Of a DNA stretch of 32,997 nucleotides, positions 23,804 through 31,052 are shown in pieces (position 1 is the first letter of the stretch; every line of letters begins with the position of its first letter). The stretch lies in assembly GCA_001784635.1 (NCBI GenBank), contig MFRS01000003.1, positions 94,777-127,773 on the forward strand, in the 5' to 3' direction. The notes beneath the pieces were generated by a model. The model did no database searches. It was not told where the DNA came from and saw nothing but the letters and a program-made list of their open reading frames with translations. The position numbers and the translations under genes were made by a program. This DNA is from Candidatus Micrarchaeota archaeon RBG_16_49_10 (GTDB taxonomy: Archaea; Aenigmatarchaeota; Aenigmatarchaeia; CG10238-14).

Positions 23804-24467
23804 CCTCTACAATCTTGTCCGCTTCCCGCTTCACATACCTGAGCATTTCCCTCATCTTTATCGTGTCCTTACTGTAGGTCCCGCCGTTGTAAGCCATCTG
23901 CTCGGCCTGTCCCCTAACTTGGTTAAGCTGCAAAAGGATTTGGCCCTTTTCCTCTTTCCCGTAGGCCTCGAGTATCTTCAATGTCCTCAAGTCCAAGTCG
24001 TCGACCTTTTGGGCGGCCACATCGCTACCCCACAACAAGCTCAGCAAGGTTTTTGGGTCAAAATTAGTGCCATCAACCGTAAAACCCCCGCTTCCCGCAA
24101 GGCCCTCAGCCGACTTCATCACAGTCTCGTACAGTTTCTCCGTCCCTCTCCTTGCCTGGTGAAAGTTCCACAGTTCCATCAGCAAAAGCGCGCCCGAGGC
24201 AATCTTCCTGTCATCAGTAGTGAACTCCTTGTCGAGCTGGACCTTTCCCAAGAGTTCAAGTGAAAGCTCGTAGAATGGAGGCATCTGCTCCATCCCGTCC
24301 TTGTACCTCAGGCCCCAGACTTCCAATAGGCAGCCTTCATATTCGCCTTCGTTGTACATCCTTGCAGCCCTGTTGTAACCCCTTATGGAGCTTGCAGGGA
24401 CGTCTACCATGCCGTTGAAGAACTTGCTCATCAATCCAGTCCCGAAGGTCGGTGCCTTGTAAACCAT
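23787..24467 (-). CDS. Uncharacterised soluble helical protein with MVxKAP start
   Basis: A protein of about 226 residues, not recognised. It begins MVYKAPTFGTG, resembling the start of the upstream product (MVVKAPNSQG). The rest is mainly helical and soluble, with a segment like a helical repeat protein (RAARMYNEGEYEGCLLEVWG) at about 30-50, and a C-terminal helix (about 175-225) rich in Gln/Glu/Arg. The ATG at 24467 follows AGGCGAT at good spacing. An ATG at 24473, overlapping the upstream stop as ATGA, is the alternative. It is the middle gene of a three-gene unit; the tight coupling suggests a complex with the flanking membrane proteins. Confidence 0.72.
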   Translation of the reverse strand: MVYKAPTFGTGLMSKFFNGMVDVPASSIRGYNRAARMYNEGEYEGCLLEVWGLRYKDGMEQMPPFYELSLELLGKVQLDKEFTTDDRKIASGALLLMELWNFHQARRGTEKLYETVMKSAEGLAGSGGFTVDGTNFDPKTLLSLLWGSDVAAQKVDDLDLRTLKILEAYGKEEKGQILLQLNQVRGQAEQMAYNGGTYSKDTIKMREMLRYVKREADKIVEGEEVE

Positions 24468-24469
24468 AA

Positions 24470-25495
24470 TCATCGCCTATACATATTCCTTGAATAATTT
24501 TTAGATTCATATTTTAGGGCATTAACACCATTGTAACTCAAATCGGCAGAAGCTGAGATTCTCCTTCTGTAGGCTGCACCTTTGGCTGCCTCCGTGATGG
24601 CCCATGCCAATAATGGCATGTAAAACGGTATCGCTTCCATTCCCATATCAATGTAATCCAAGCCTTTCCCAGCCTTTTCGCCTATGCCTTTAACTTCTTT
24701 GGCTAGACCGGCAGTTCCTTTTCTTACCCCTTCCGTTTTATTAACGACCCAGTTTCTTGGGTTTCTTAAAATCCCAGTTTTTACTTGTTTCCAATCTCCC
24801 AAATTCCCAGTTGTAGCGGAGAAAGCCGTCACTAACTCTAATATATTTTTGCCAGCTTCAATCGCGATTGTTGCATTAACTATACCATTTGCCAATTTCT
24901 GAACTTTATAGATATTTGGGTTGTAGTCGCCATACTCTTGAGCCATGAGTGTTATTAAGTCACGAACTCTATCGGCAGTTATTATACCAACGAGACCCTC
25001 AATCTTCTGGTATGCTTTGCTCAGATTGCCTTTTGCCTTTACATAGACATTCAATTCCCTTAAATCCCTCTGCCAACCTGCAACTTTACCTTCCCATCCG
25101 AGATCATAATCTTCATAATATCCTAGAGCACCACTTATTTTAGGATCTTTTATGTCAGAATATTTTACATTGTGATCTGAAGCAAGTATGGACAGTTCCT
25201 CCATATCAATTCCAGTCAACCCATTCTTCCTCTTGTATTTGTCCACACCAATTTTTGCCCTATCTTCGTCTATCCTAAATTTGGAGCCGGTGGCATTCAA
25301 AACGTCTGAAATCGCGGCGCTTGACAACTCATAACCACTCACATAAACGTAGTCAAAAACTTCGTTCAAGGCGTCATTCTGCTCTTCTTTTGTCAAATGC
25401 GTCCCAAATTCATTTGAAAAATTTTTGGCACCCCAGCTAAACAAACTCCTTAGGATTCTCTCGAAACCTTGCGAATTTGGAGCCTTCACAACCAT
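24470..25495 (-). CDS. Uncharacterised protein with C-terminal membrane segment and MVxKAP start
   Basis: A 341-residue protein, not recognised. It begins MVVKAPNSQGFERILRSLF. The first 190 residues are polar and helical (with NDALNEVFDYVYVSGYELSS). A moderately hydrophobic stretch lies at about 200-232 and a likely membrane helix at about 288-309 (IPFYMPLLAWAITEAAKG), followed by a basic Tyr/Arg-rich tail ending NMYRR. An AGGTTT lies about 7 bases before the ATG, and AGATATAAG upstream may be the TATA box. First gene of the 24470-23787-23114 unit; its TGA overlaps the next ATG (ATGA). Confidence 0.72.
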   Translation of the reverse strand: MVVKAPNSQGFERILRSLFSWGAKNFSNEFGTHLTKEEQNDALNEVFDYVYVSGYELSSAAISDVLNATGSKFRIDEDRAKIGVDKYKRKNGLTGIDMEELSILASDHNVKYSDIKDPKISGALGYYEDYDLGWEGKVAGWQRDLRELNVYVKAKGNLSKAYQKIEGLVGIITADRVRDLITLMAQEYGDYNPNIYKVQKLANGIVNATIAIEAGKNILELVTAFSATTGNLGDWKQVKTGILRNPRNWVVNKTEGVRKGTAGLAKEVKGIGEKAGKGLDYIDMGMEAIPFYMPLLAWAITEAAKGAAYRRRISASADLSYNGVNALKYESKNYSRNMYRR

Positions 25496-25539
25496 ATTAA
25501 AACCTACTTATATCTGAGTTAAAGATTAAAAAAGAAAAA

Positions 25540-25920
25540 TTAAACAGATAATTTTTCAACTAGTTTTTCAGATTCCCTGAAGCTCTTGTAGCTCTCATAT
25601 GAAAGCATAGTAGCTCCTACCAGTTTAGCTAGTCCTGACACATACCTGAGCACTTTTCTGGTTGTGGTTTCTTTCCCGTGATCCCCAAAGAAATCTCTTG
25701 CAGCCCAATATGTTAAACCAACCGCGGCACCAGCTTCAACAGCCCCAGCACCATATCGTCTCAGACCACTTGATTCGTAACTTTCATTCAAATCTATTAT
25801 TTTTTTGTATGGATATGAGCGAATTTTATGGTATCTATCACTAAATTTTTGTTTGAAAGGGTTTTTTTCTGTGGTGCTTTCTGCTTCAACTCCATCAACT
25901 TTTTCACCTTTTCTAGTCAT
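25540..25920 (-). CDS. Small membrane hairpin protein related to the J-like protein tail
   Basis: A 126-residue protein. The first 50 residues are polar and basic. Residues 51-114 match the C-terminal hairpin of the protein at 22584: SGLRRYG, then AARDFFG, KETTTRKVLRYVSG, AKL and SYESYKSF. The shared module is two hydrophobic helices around a charged loop with KET and VLRY. No family recognised. AGGTGAT lies about 8 bases before the ATG, giving a clear start. It is AT-rich like the 22584 gene, and the two flank the 23114-24470 gene unit, one on each side. They may be copies of one membrane module attached to different heads. Confidence 0.75.
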   Translation of the reverse strand: MTRKGEKVDGVEAESTTEKNPFKQKFSDRYHKIRSYPYKKIIDLNESYESSGLRRYGAGAVEAGAAVGLTYWAARDFFGDHGKETTTRKVLRYVSGLAKLVGATMLSYESYKSFRESEKLVEKLSV

Positions 25921-25940
25921 ATTTTATATCACCTAATATG

Positions 25941-25987
25941 CCACTAAATAGTAGTGCTAATATATAAACATTTGTATTGTTTAGTGG
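25941..25987. promoter_or_regulatory. Inverted repeats in 240-bp intergenic region
   Basis: CCACTAAA (25941) and TTTAGTGG (25980) form an 8-base inverted repeat. Within the left part, CACTA and TAGTG make a smaller one at 25942-25956. The element lies just upstream of the 25540 gene, in the 25921-26158 gap. The rest of that gap is AT-rich, with no gene or RNA that I recognise. It could be an operator; loop length argues against a strong terminator. Confidence 0.4.
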
Positions 25988-26118
25988 ACAAATAAAAGCT
26001 GAAATCCAACCTAAAATGGGTAAAGAAACTATTTTAGCTTTGATTGGCTTGATTTTAACAATTTGGTAGTTCAGTGATAATCTATACTAAAAAACATATA
26101 TAAAAAAATATAGAAAAA

Positions 26119-26150
26119 TATTTATACCCCAAATACTACTATACGATAGT
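26119..26150 (+). promoter_or_regulatory. TATA box and operator-like palindrome for coiled-coil membrane gene
   Basis: TATTTATA at 26119-26126 is followed by ACTATACGATAGT at 26138-26150, a perfect inverted repeat (5-base arms, 3-base centre). The ATG is at 26159, so the palindrome covers the expected transcription start, where archaeal repressors commonly bind. Confidence 0.45.
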
Positions 26151-26158
26151 GACAAAAT

Positions 26159-26677
26159 ATGATAGTACGCCAAAATGATGTAGGACGTGCGAAATACACG
26201 GGAAGAGGGGCAGCTAGACCTGCCGTTGCACCAAATATACTATTCTCGTTTGCTGGCGTTAGCTATGTAAACAGAAATTATGGTGCAAGGAGGATCAATG
26301 AACTAAAAGTCTCAGATGCCTATGCGGTTGCTGGTTTGGTCGCTGGCAGTTTAGCTTTGTACGCCCTGGCGAGAAAGTACTGGCCCAGCATGAAGTCAAG
26401 GATAAGAAGGACCGCAGAGTCGACGGAAGACGGTATGAGGGAATATGTCGATTCGGAGAGGGGCTTGATTGAGGAATACAACAGCGGAATGGCCGACGCG
26501 AGCCGCGACCTTCAGAGAGTGGACGTAAGGGACGAGAAGGCATCGACCCAAGTCGAGGCCGCAGAGAAGAAGATAGAGATATACAAGGAGCTCAAGGAAG
26601 ACTCGCAGAGCGATTTGAGATACCAGCAGAGGACAGCCAGGCGAAGAGACATGTTCAGGAAGTCTGCATTGTTTTGA
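26159..26677 (+). CDS. Single-pass membrane protein with coiled-coil tail
   Basis: A 172-residue protein, not recognised. A polar N-terminus of about 50 residues (with GRAKYTGRGAARPAVAPN) is followed by one membrane helix at about 55-75 (AYAVAGLVAGSLALYALARK), then a long charged helix (about 78-160) with coiled-coil character, ending in a basic tail (RTARRRDMFRKSALF). The membrane-plus-coil layout matches others in this region, but the ELxIF core is absent. The codon make-up changes inside the gene: the first 150 bases are AT-rich and the rest GC-richer. A T-rich run follows the stop. Confidence 0.72.
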   Translation: MIVRQNDVGRAKYTGRGAARPAVAPNILFSFAGVSYVNRNYGARRINELKVSDAYAVAGLVAGSLALYALARKYWPSMKSRIRRTAESTEDGMREYVDSERGLIEEYNSGMADASRDLQRVDVRDEKASTQVEAAEKKIEIYKELKEDSQSDLRYQQRTARRRDMFRKSALF

Positions 26678-26698
26678 TTTTTTTCTTTCCTTTTTTTA
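26676..26698 (+). terminator. T-rich archaeal terminator
   Basis: The stop codon is followed by two T tracts separated by a short pyrimidine stretch (TTTTTTTC, then TTTCCTTTTTTT), with no hairpin. This is the usual archaeal intrinsic terminator. Confidence 0.6.
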
Positions 26699-26704
26699 CT
26701 AACC

Positions 26705-26711
26705 TATAAAA
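26705..26711 (+). promoter_or_regulatory. TATA box of 284-residue uncharacterised gene
   Basis: TATAAAA is centred 27 bases before the ATG at 26735, without a ribosome site between: leaderless. Confidence 0.6.
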
Positions 26712-26734
26712 CCTTATTCCTAGAATAGAGTTGC

Positions 26735-27589
26735 ATGCCCAAAAAGCAGGCGGGTAGAATTAAGTTAGGTGTCCATTATAGGGTAGTTCCTTGGGCACAC
26801 CGCGATTACATTTTGACTAGGCTGCCGTTCGGGAAGTACCCCCCTTACCACAAGCTGAACACGAGGCACGATTTTCTGGCGGACGTAAAGATGGAAGGGG
26901 AGAATTTCGCGACCATAACTGAGCCAGAGATCATGGGCTACGAGGATGTCTACAAAAGGAGGCTCATAAAGGTCGGGGCTGATTTGTCGACCCCCGCCGA
27001 ATGGACGCTTGATTTGCCGAACGAGTACCAGATAAACTCCGGGGAGCTAAACGAAGGCAGGCTGCTTTCGCTTGTGGTCGAGCTTTACGCGACGGAGGAG
27101 GCTGGGAGGGGGGAGCGGGAGGAATACCACCTTGACCAGAACAGGAAAAGCTTCAGCCAGCATCCCATATCCATCCCGATAAACATGACGAGGAAGATAC
27201 TCGGCGAGAAGGTGGAGCTGATGGAGCTCGGCGAGCTTTACAGTGCGGACTTCAGCATAAAGCCAAACACATCTCTGGAGTTGGATGAGGACGTAATCCC
27301 GCAGAGGGTGAAGACCTTGGGCGCTGTCGCCTACACGCTGAGGGATTCCGATGGCGAACTATACGCAAAGATATACAGGGAGCCTGTTAGCAGGCTGCTG
27401 AGCTTCGGCATCGCAAGGAGATACGGCATCGAGATACCCAAAAAATATTCAAAGGAAAGGGAGCTGATACTTTTCGTTATCGCCCTGACCGACTTCATAG
27501 ACAGCAAGAAGAGCATAAGGAGGAACCCGCAAGTTTACGATAACCAGAACAACATCCCGACCCCGGAAAGGATACTGGGATACAATTAA
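26735..27589 (+). CDS. Uncharacterised soluble protein (284 residues)
   Basis: Not recognised. No signal peptide or membrane helix. The N-terminus is basic (MPKKQAGRIKLGVHYRVVPW) and Pro/Tyr-rich (LPFGKYPPYHKL). The middle has mixed strands with many acidic residues (LLSLVVELYATEEAGRGE). The C-terminal third is helical (ELILFVIALTDFIDSKKSI) and ends in a polar Asn/Pro-rich tail. It has its own leaderless promoter. The stop directly abuts the stop of the convergent CBS gene, with no gap. GC-rich relative to its AT-rich neighbours. Nothing in the sequence fixes a role; it may be a soluble partner of the surrounding membrane proteins. Confidence 0.7.
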   Translation: MPKKQAGRIKLGVHYRVVPWAHRDYILTRLPFGKYPPYHKLNTRHDFLADVKMEGENFATITEPEIMGYEDVYKRRLIKVGADLSTPAEWTLDLPNEYQINSGELNEGRLLSLVVELYATEEAGRGEREEYHLDQNRKSFSQHPISIPINMTRKILGEKVELMELGELYSADFSIKPNTSLELDEDVIPQRVKTLGAVAYTLRDSDGELYAKIYREPVSRLLSFGIARRYGIEIPKKYSKERELILFVIALTDFIDSKKSIRRNPQVYDNQNNIPTPERILGYN

Positions 27590-27982
27590 CTATTTACTTT
27601 TTTTGGCCTTTTCCTTTATCCTATCGGCTATCTTCCCAAGGTAGTCGAAATAGGTCACCAGCCCGACAAAATCCCCTTTATTATCCACCACGGGCAGCGA
27701 CATGAACCCTTTCTTGAACATAAGGTCCGCAGCCTTTTCCAAATCATCCTCCAGGCTAACCGTCACGACAGGGCTGGTCATTATATCCCTGAACTTCAAT
27801 CTCTCGTAGTCAGCCTCGCTCTTTATGCTCCTTACTAGGTCGTTGTTCGTCACTATACCCACAGGCTTCCTGCCCTCGACGACCACAAGGATGTGGCAGT
27901 ACATGTTCCTGACCGAGGAGAGCTTCTCGTCGGCCTTCACCTGGCGGTGCTCGTCGTCGATTCTGCAGTCCGCAATCTTCAT
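27590..27982 (-). CDS. CBS-domain pair protein
   Basis: A 130-residue protein made only of two CBS motifs: MYCHILVVVEGRKPVGIVTN followed by NDLVRSI at about 27-53, and LPVVDNKGDFVGLVTYFDYL at about 96-115, joined by DIMTSPVVTVSLEDDLEKAA. Stand-alone CBS pairs bind adenine nucleotides (AMP, ATP, SAM) and act as regulators of other proteins. The C-terminus is a basic helix. It is divergent from the gene at 28021 across a 38-bp promoter gap. It is the only clear ligand sensor in the uncharacterised block, but its target is unknown. Confidence 0.88.
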   Translation of the reverse strand: MKIADCRIDDEHRQVKADEKLSSVRNMYCHILVVVEGRKPVGIVTNNDLVRSIKSEADYERLKFRDIMTSPVVTVSLEDDLEKAADLMFKKGFMSLPVVDNKGDFVGLVTYFDYLGKIADRIKEKAKKSK

Positions 27983-27986
27983 GAAA

Positions 27987-27996
27987 TAAATATATC
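27987..27996 (+). promoter_or_regulatory. TATA-like element for gene at 28021
   Basis: TAAATATATC lies about 30 bases before the ATG at 28021 in the short gap between the CBS gene and this gene; leaderless spacing. Confidence 0.45.
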
Positions 27997-28020
27997 CTTC
28001 GGAGATAAATATTGTTTATT

Positions 28021-28644
28021 ATGGGAATGTCCAAATACGAGGCCAGCGCGCTCCTTTGGCTCTTGGCAAGATACAACCCAGGCGTAGCCCATCTCATCAG
28101 GGACCCGGAGAACAAGAAGAAGCTTACATCCGAGATAGAGGAGAGCCTTAAGGCGATAGCCTACGGCATTTCCCACGACGCGCTGGACGCAATCTGGGAG
28201 AAGGTGGAGGATGCGGCTGAAATCGGGGCTTTGGTCCCCACGGGAGGAACTGGGTCAGTTTCCATGGAGGCCGCAAGTTTCATAGCTAAGATGATGGTGC
28301 TCGGCCCCCTTGCGAGGAAATACTACTCATCTATTGAAAAGGTCCGTCCAGGCGTCTCCAAGGCTTTGGAGGCCTACCAGAACTTTTCAAATCTCCCACT
28401 ACTGGATAGCATACTCACAGTAATCCCGGAGAAGGGCATAGCGGCCATATACGCTTTCGTCAGGAACATCTACAGCATCATAAAGCAGGGGAAGAGCTTC
28501 GAGAGGGATGCCAAATACGGCAGAGGGGACTATGTGGACGACCTCTACGGCAAGGGGATGGAAGGGTACAGGGACCAGACTAGCACACACCCACTGAGGC
28601 CTGCGCTTGAGGATTACGGGGTTTCAAAAGCAAAGAAGAAGTGA
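28021..28644 (+). CDS. Uncharacterised helical membrane-associated protein
   Basis: A 207-residue protein, not recognised. It starts MGMSKYEASALLWLLARYNPG. Mildly hydrophobic segments lie at about 80-100 (SMEAASFIAKMMVLGPLARKYY) and 128-155 (LPLLDSILTVIPEKGIAAIY), followed by a basic, Tyr/Gly/Asp-rich tail (AKYGRGDYVDDLYGKGMEGY). The segments are amphipathic enough that membrane insertion is uncertain. The ATG at 28021 suits the TATA spacing; ATG 28027 is possible and a TTG at 28012 is unlikely. GC-rich, unlike the following gene. Confidence 0.7.
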   Translation: MGMSKYEASALLWLLARYNPGVAHLIRDPENKKKLTSEIEESLKAIAYGISHDALDAIWEKVEDAAEIGALVPTGGTGSVSMEAASFIAKMMVLGPLARKYYSSIEKVRPGVSKALEAYQNFSNLPLLDSILTVIPEKGIAAIYAFVRNIYSIIKQGKSFERDAKYGRGDYVDDLYGKGMEGYRDQTSTHPLRPALEDYGVSKAKKK

Positions 28645-28681
28645 ACACCTTTCTGAAATAATTAAAACTTGGAAAAGAAAG

Positions 28682-28691
28682 TTATTTTAAG
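28682..28691 (+). promoter_or_regulatory. TATA-like element for gene at 28711
   Basis: TTATTTTAAG is centred about 24 bases before the ATG at 28711, which argues for that start over the earlier TTG at 28669. Confidence 0.45.
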
Positions 28692-28710
28692 AATTCGCTA
28701 TGTGAAAAGT

Positions 28711-29472
28711 ATGGGAAAACGTCCTAAAGTAAATATAACCAATGTTATACCTACTGGTCCACCAAAAAGTGGGTTTGGCAGATTTATAGGTGGTTATAAC
28801 GACCTTCTTGTAGCTGTCGGTGGTACCGTTCAACTTTTGATGACCGCCATACAACAAGTCATACCAGCAGTCACGCCTCAATATCAACTCCAAAAAGAAC
28901 CAGTTCAAGTATTATCAGTTCACCCATACGATGGATTACTCAAAATAGCGAGCGAGGCTGAAGCGATTTGCATAAAATACGGAAATACCCAACTTTTAAA
29001 CCAAATAAGGGAACAGACAGATACGTTAAGACTACAGGCAGACCGTTTAATTGGATACCGAAAGCTTTTGGAAGACCCAACTGTTCATGACAAACTTTCC
29101 AATTACGATTTACAACCGTCAGATCAAAGACCAAGGGACTCTCTAGAACCATACTTAAATCAACCAAGAGACGAAGTTTATAGGAATGAATTAAAATCAA
29201 ATTTGTACACTCCATACAATCCTTCGTCAGTTTCTCCGCAAGCTCCGGTTGCTCAACAAAAGAAAAAGACGGACCCAACAACAACTACAGCAGTGGTAAC
29301 TCTTTTAATCTCGACATTAACCCTGCTCTACCTTCCGTTCTCTTCCCTGACCGCGACGGCAAAAGTAGCTTCACCCACGTCCTCGGCCTTGCCGATATTC
29401 ATAGGATTGGCTTCTATAATAGCCGTCTCGATAGTCTTCTTGGCAAGAAGGAAGTCACATGTTCCTGGTTGA
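28711..29472 (+). CDS. Uncharacterised protein with C-terminal membrane helices
   Basis: A protein of about 253 residues, not recognised. It begins MGKRPKVNITNVIPTGPPKS, Pro/Gly-rich, followed by a hydrophobic stretch at about 28-56 (LLVAVGGTVQLLMTAIQQVI). A polar helical middle (about 75-150) and a Pro/Gln/Ser-rich linker (about 170-197) lead to two membrane helices at about 201-217 and 227-247, ending with the basic RRKSHVPG. The Thr-rich stretch before the helices (DPTTTTAVVT) resembles a linker. It is AT-rich. The last 18 bases overlap the convergent ELxIF member B. Confidence 0.72.
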   Translation: MGKRPKVNITNVIPTGPPKSGFGRFIGGYNDLLVAVGGTVQLLMTAIQQVIPAVTPQYQLQKEPVQVLSVHPYDGLLKIASEAEAICIKYGNTQLLNQIREQTDTLRLQADRLIGYRKLLEDPTVHDKLSNYDLQPSDQRPRDSLEPYLNQPRDEVYRNELKSNLYTPYNPSSVSPQAPVAQQKKKTDPTTTTAVVTLLISTLTLLYLPFSSLTATAKVASPTSSALPIFIGLASIIAVSIVFLARRKSHVPG

Positions 29473-30258
29473 CTCGTGCAATTCAGTGAGCCTCTCCTGG
29501 ACGTCCCTTCTCCTATCCTGCAGCTCCCTAAGACTGGCTTCCAAGGCGACCCTTTTGTTCGGGTCTTTTTCAGTAGCTAATTTGTGAGCAGCCTCAGCAA
29601 CAGCCTCGCTCATCTCGGCTAATTCTAACCTAAGGTTCTTGGTTTCGTCATGAAAAGCGGAGTAGACGCCAGCAGTGGTAGACCATTGTAGCTTTTTTTT
29701 AAGGAAGAAATAGTACAAACCAAATGTGAATATTAAACCAAACGCTAAGAGCGAAGCCCAACCCATTCCGTAAAAATATAGAAACAACAGTGTATAGGCG
29801 CAAAGTACGGTAGTACCTTGAAGAAGTGGCATTATAGGTTGTGCAAGTGGCCCTAACCACGCTACCGGTAGTGGGACAATCATAACTAAGGCTACCGTGA
29901 GAGCTAGCCAGACATTAGTTATCTGCGTTGACCTGAAAATTTTAAGCTCGTTCAAAAAACCATACACAATAAAAAAAACAGAGCCGGGAATAAGCACAAT
30001 AAGGAGCAGATTTACTATGCTAGCTAAAATTGGTGGTAGCACCATGTTGGCATAGTTCGTCAGTGCCAAGGCTATATTCGGACCCATAATAAAAATCGTA
30101 AGGGCCTTCAACCATACAGGAACATTATTTAATAAGTCAGATTTTGTATTGGTCTGGCTTCTGCTCCCTGGACCACTTGGGTCTAGACTGGTAGCAAACC
30201 GAAGTCCTATCAGAGACAACAACAAAATTAGAATAAGTCCCCGCCAAACCCTTCTCAT
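29455..30258 (-). CDS. ELxIF-family membrane protein with coiled-coil tail (member B)
   Basis: A 267-residue protein: signal-like helix (6-22), an outside region of about 50 residues, membrane helices at about 78-100 leading into FLNELKIF (101-108), then helices at about 114-135, 148-165 and 167-186, a basic-aromatic junction (KKKLQW) and a C-terminal coiled coil (about 205-262) with Arg/Glu heptads. It aligns with the proteins at 20798, 30296 and 31053 through the motif and the junction, and has one extra helix compared with them. Family unknown. The ATG at 30258 fits the TATA box at 30281; a TTG at 30273 is less likely. Confidence 0.78.
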   Translation of the reverse strand: MRRVWRGLILILLLSLIGLRFATSLDPSGPGSRSQTNTKSDLLNNVPVWLKALTIFIMGPNIALALTNYANMVLPPILASIVNLLLIVLIPGSVFFIVYGFLNELKIFRSTQITNVWLALTVALVMIVPLPVAWLGPLAQPIMPLLQGTTVLCAYTLLFLYFYGMGWASLLAFGLIFTFGLYYFFLKKKLQWSTTAGVYSAFHDETKNLRLELAEMSEAVAEAAHKLATEKDPNKRVALEASLRELQDRRRDVQERLTELHESTRNM

Positions 30259-30280
30259 GAAATAATTATGCAATCCTAAC

Positions 30281-30290
30281 TTTTTAAATT
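30281..30290 (-). promoter_or_regulatory. TATA box of ELxIF member B
   Basis: AATTTAAAAA on the minus strand is centred 28 bases before the ATG at 30258: leaderless, separate from the upstream tandem pair. Confidence 0.5.
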
Positions 30291-30295
30291 TGGGT

Positions 30296-31042
30296 TTAGG
30301 CCGACCTTAAAGTTCCTCTCATCTCCTCGAGCCTGTCCTCTAAGCTTCTCACATCGTCTTTGAGTTTAGTCACCTGGGCCTCGAGTTCCGCTCTCCTGCT
30401 TGAGCTAGCGGTCCCGGCCATCTTCTCGGTCAGCTCTATTAACAGATCCCTTTTTTGGGCTAGCTCCATCCTCAACCCCTTCACAATCTCGTCATACCCT
30501 GCCGCAACGCTGGCCTGCGAGCCCCACTCAGACTTCCTTCTTTTGTAGTATAACCATGTCCCTACTATGAAAATCAGGGCAAAAAGGAGGACTGCCCATG
30601 TAGTTAATATTTGGAAAACAAAGTTGGCTATCATGTAGGTTACGTGCAGCGGGAAGAGGGAGAAAGACATCAATAAGGCCAGCCAAATATTGGCCTTTCG
30701 TACCCTTCTGAAAATCCTCAGCTCCTCCAAGAAACCGTAGACGATTATGAAAATAGCCAGGAAAGGTAAAATCGCGTACTGAACCAACACCCATATGAGA
30801 GTTAGGTTGAAAATAGTACCATGCGCCCCAGGCTCAAGTTTACTTGCTGGTATCCCAGTAAAGAATGAAAGAAAACCAGCTTTACAACTTTTAGTACCGC
30901 AAGCCTCTGTGCCCTTACACACATTTTGTAAATCCTCTAATGAACATCCTTGTTTCAAGAAAACTAGAGGATTAAATGCAGCGACTACATTCAGAATTAA
31001 CAAAGAGCACAATACCAAACTGACAGATTGGAGTTTTCTCAC
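30296..31042 (-). CDS. ELxIF-family membrane protein with Cys-rich outside loop (member C)
   Basis: A 248-residue protein: signal peptide (about 5-22), an outside region with four cysteines (33, 42, 48, 53) likely forming disulfides, membrane helices leading into GFLEELRIF (103-111), two helices (about 118-140 and 145-166), the junction YYKRRKSEW, and a C-terminal coiled coil (about 183-246). It is very close in layout to member D, directly upstream, and shares IVYGFLxELRIFRR with members B and D. The GTG start at 31042 follows AGGTGAT at good spacing and lies 10 bp after the stop of member D, so C and D are cotranscribed. The cysteines are found only in this member. Confidence 0.8.
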   Translation of the reverse strand: MRKLQSVSLVLCSLLILNVVAAFNPLVFLKQGCSLEDLQNVCKGTEACGTKSCKAGFLSFFTGIPASKLEPGAHGTIFNLTLIWVLVQYAILPFLAIFIIVYGFLEELRIFRRVRKANIWLALLMSFSLFPLHVTYMIANFVFQILTTWAVLLFALIFIVGTWLYYKRRKSEWGSQASVAAGYDEIVKGLRMELAQKRDLLIELTEKMAGTASSSRRAELEAQVTKLKDDVRSLEDRLEEMRGTLRSA

Positions 31043-31052
31043 TAAATATCAC

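Noticed and set aside
25921-26158. RNA gene (tRNA or C/D box RNA) in the longest gap
   Set aside because: No cloverleaf, no convincing box C with box D; only AT-rich sequence with short inverted repeats.
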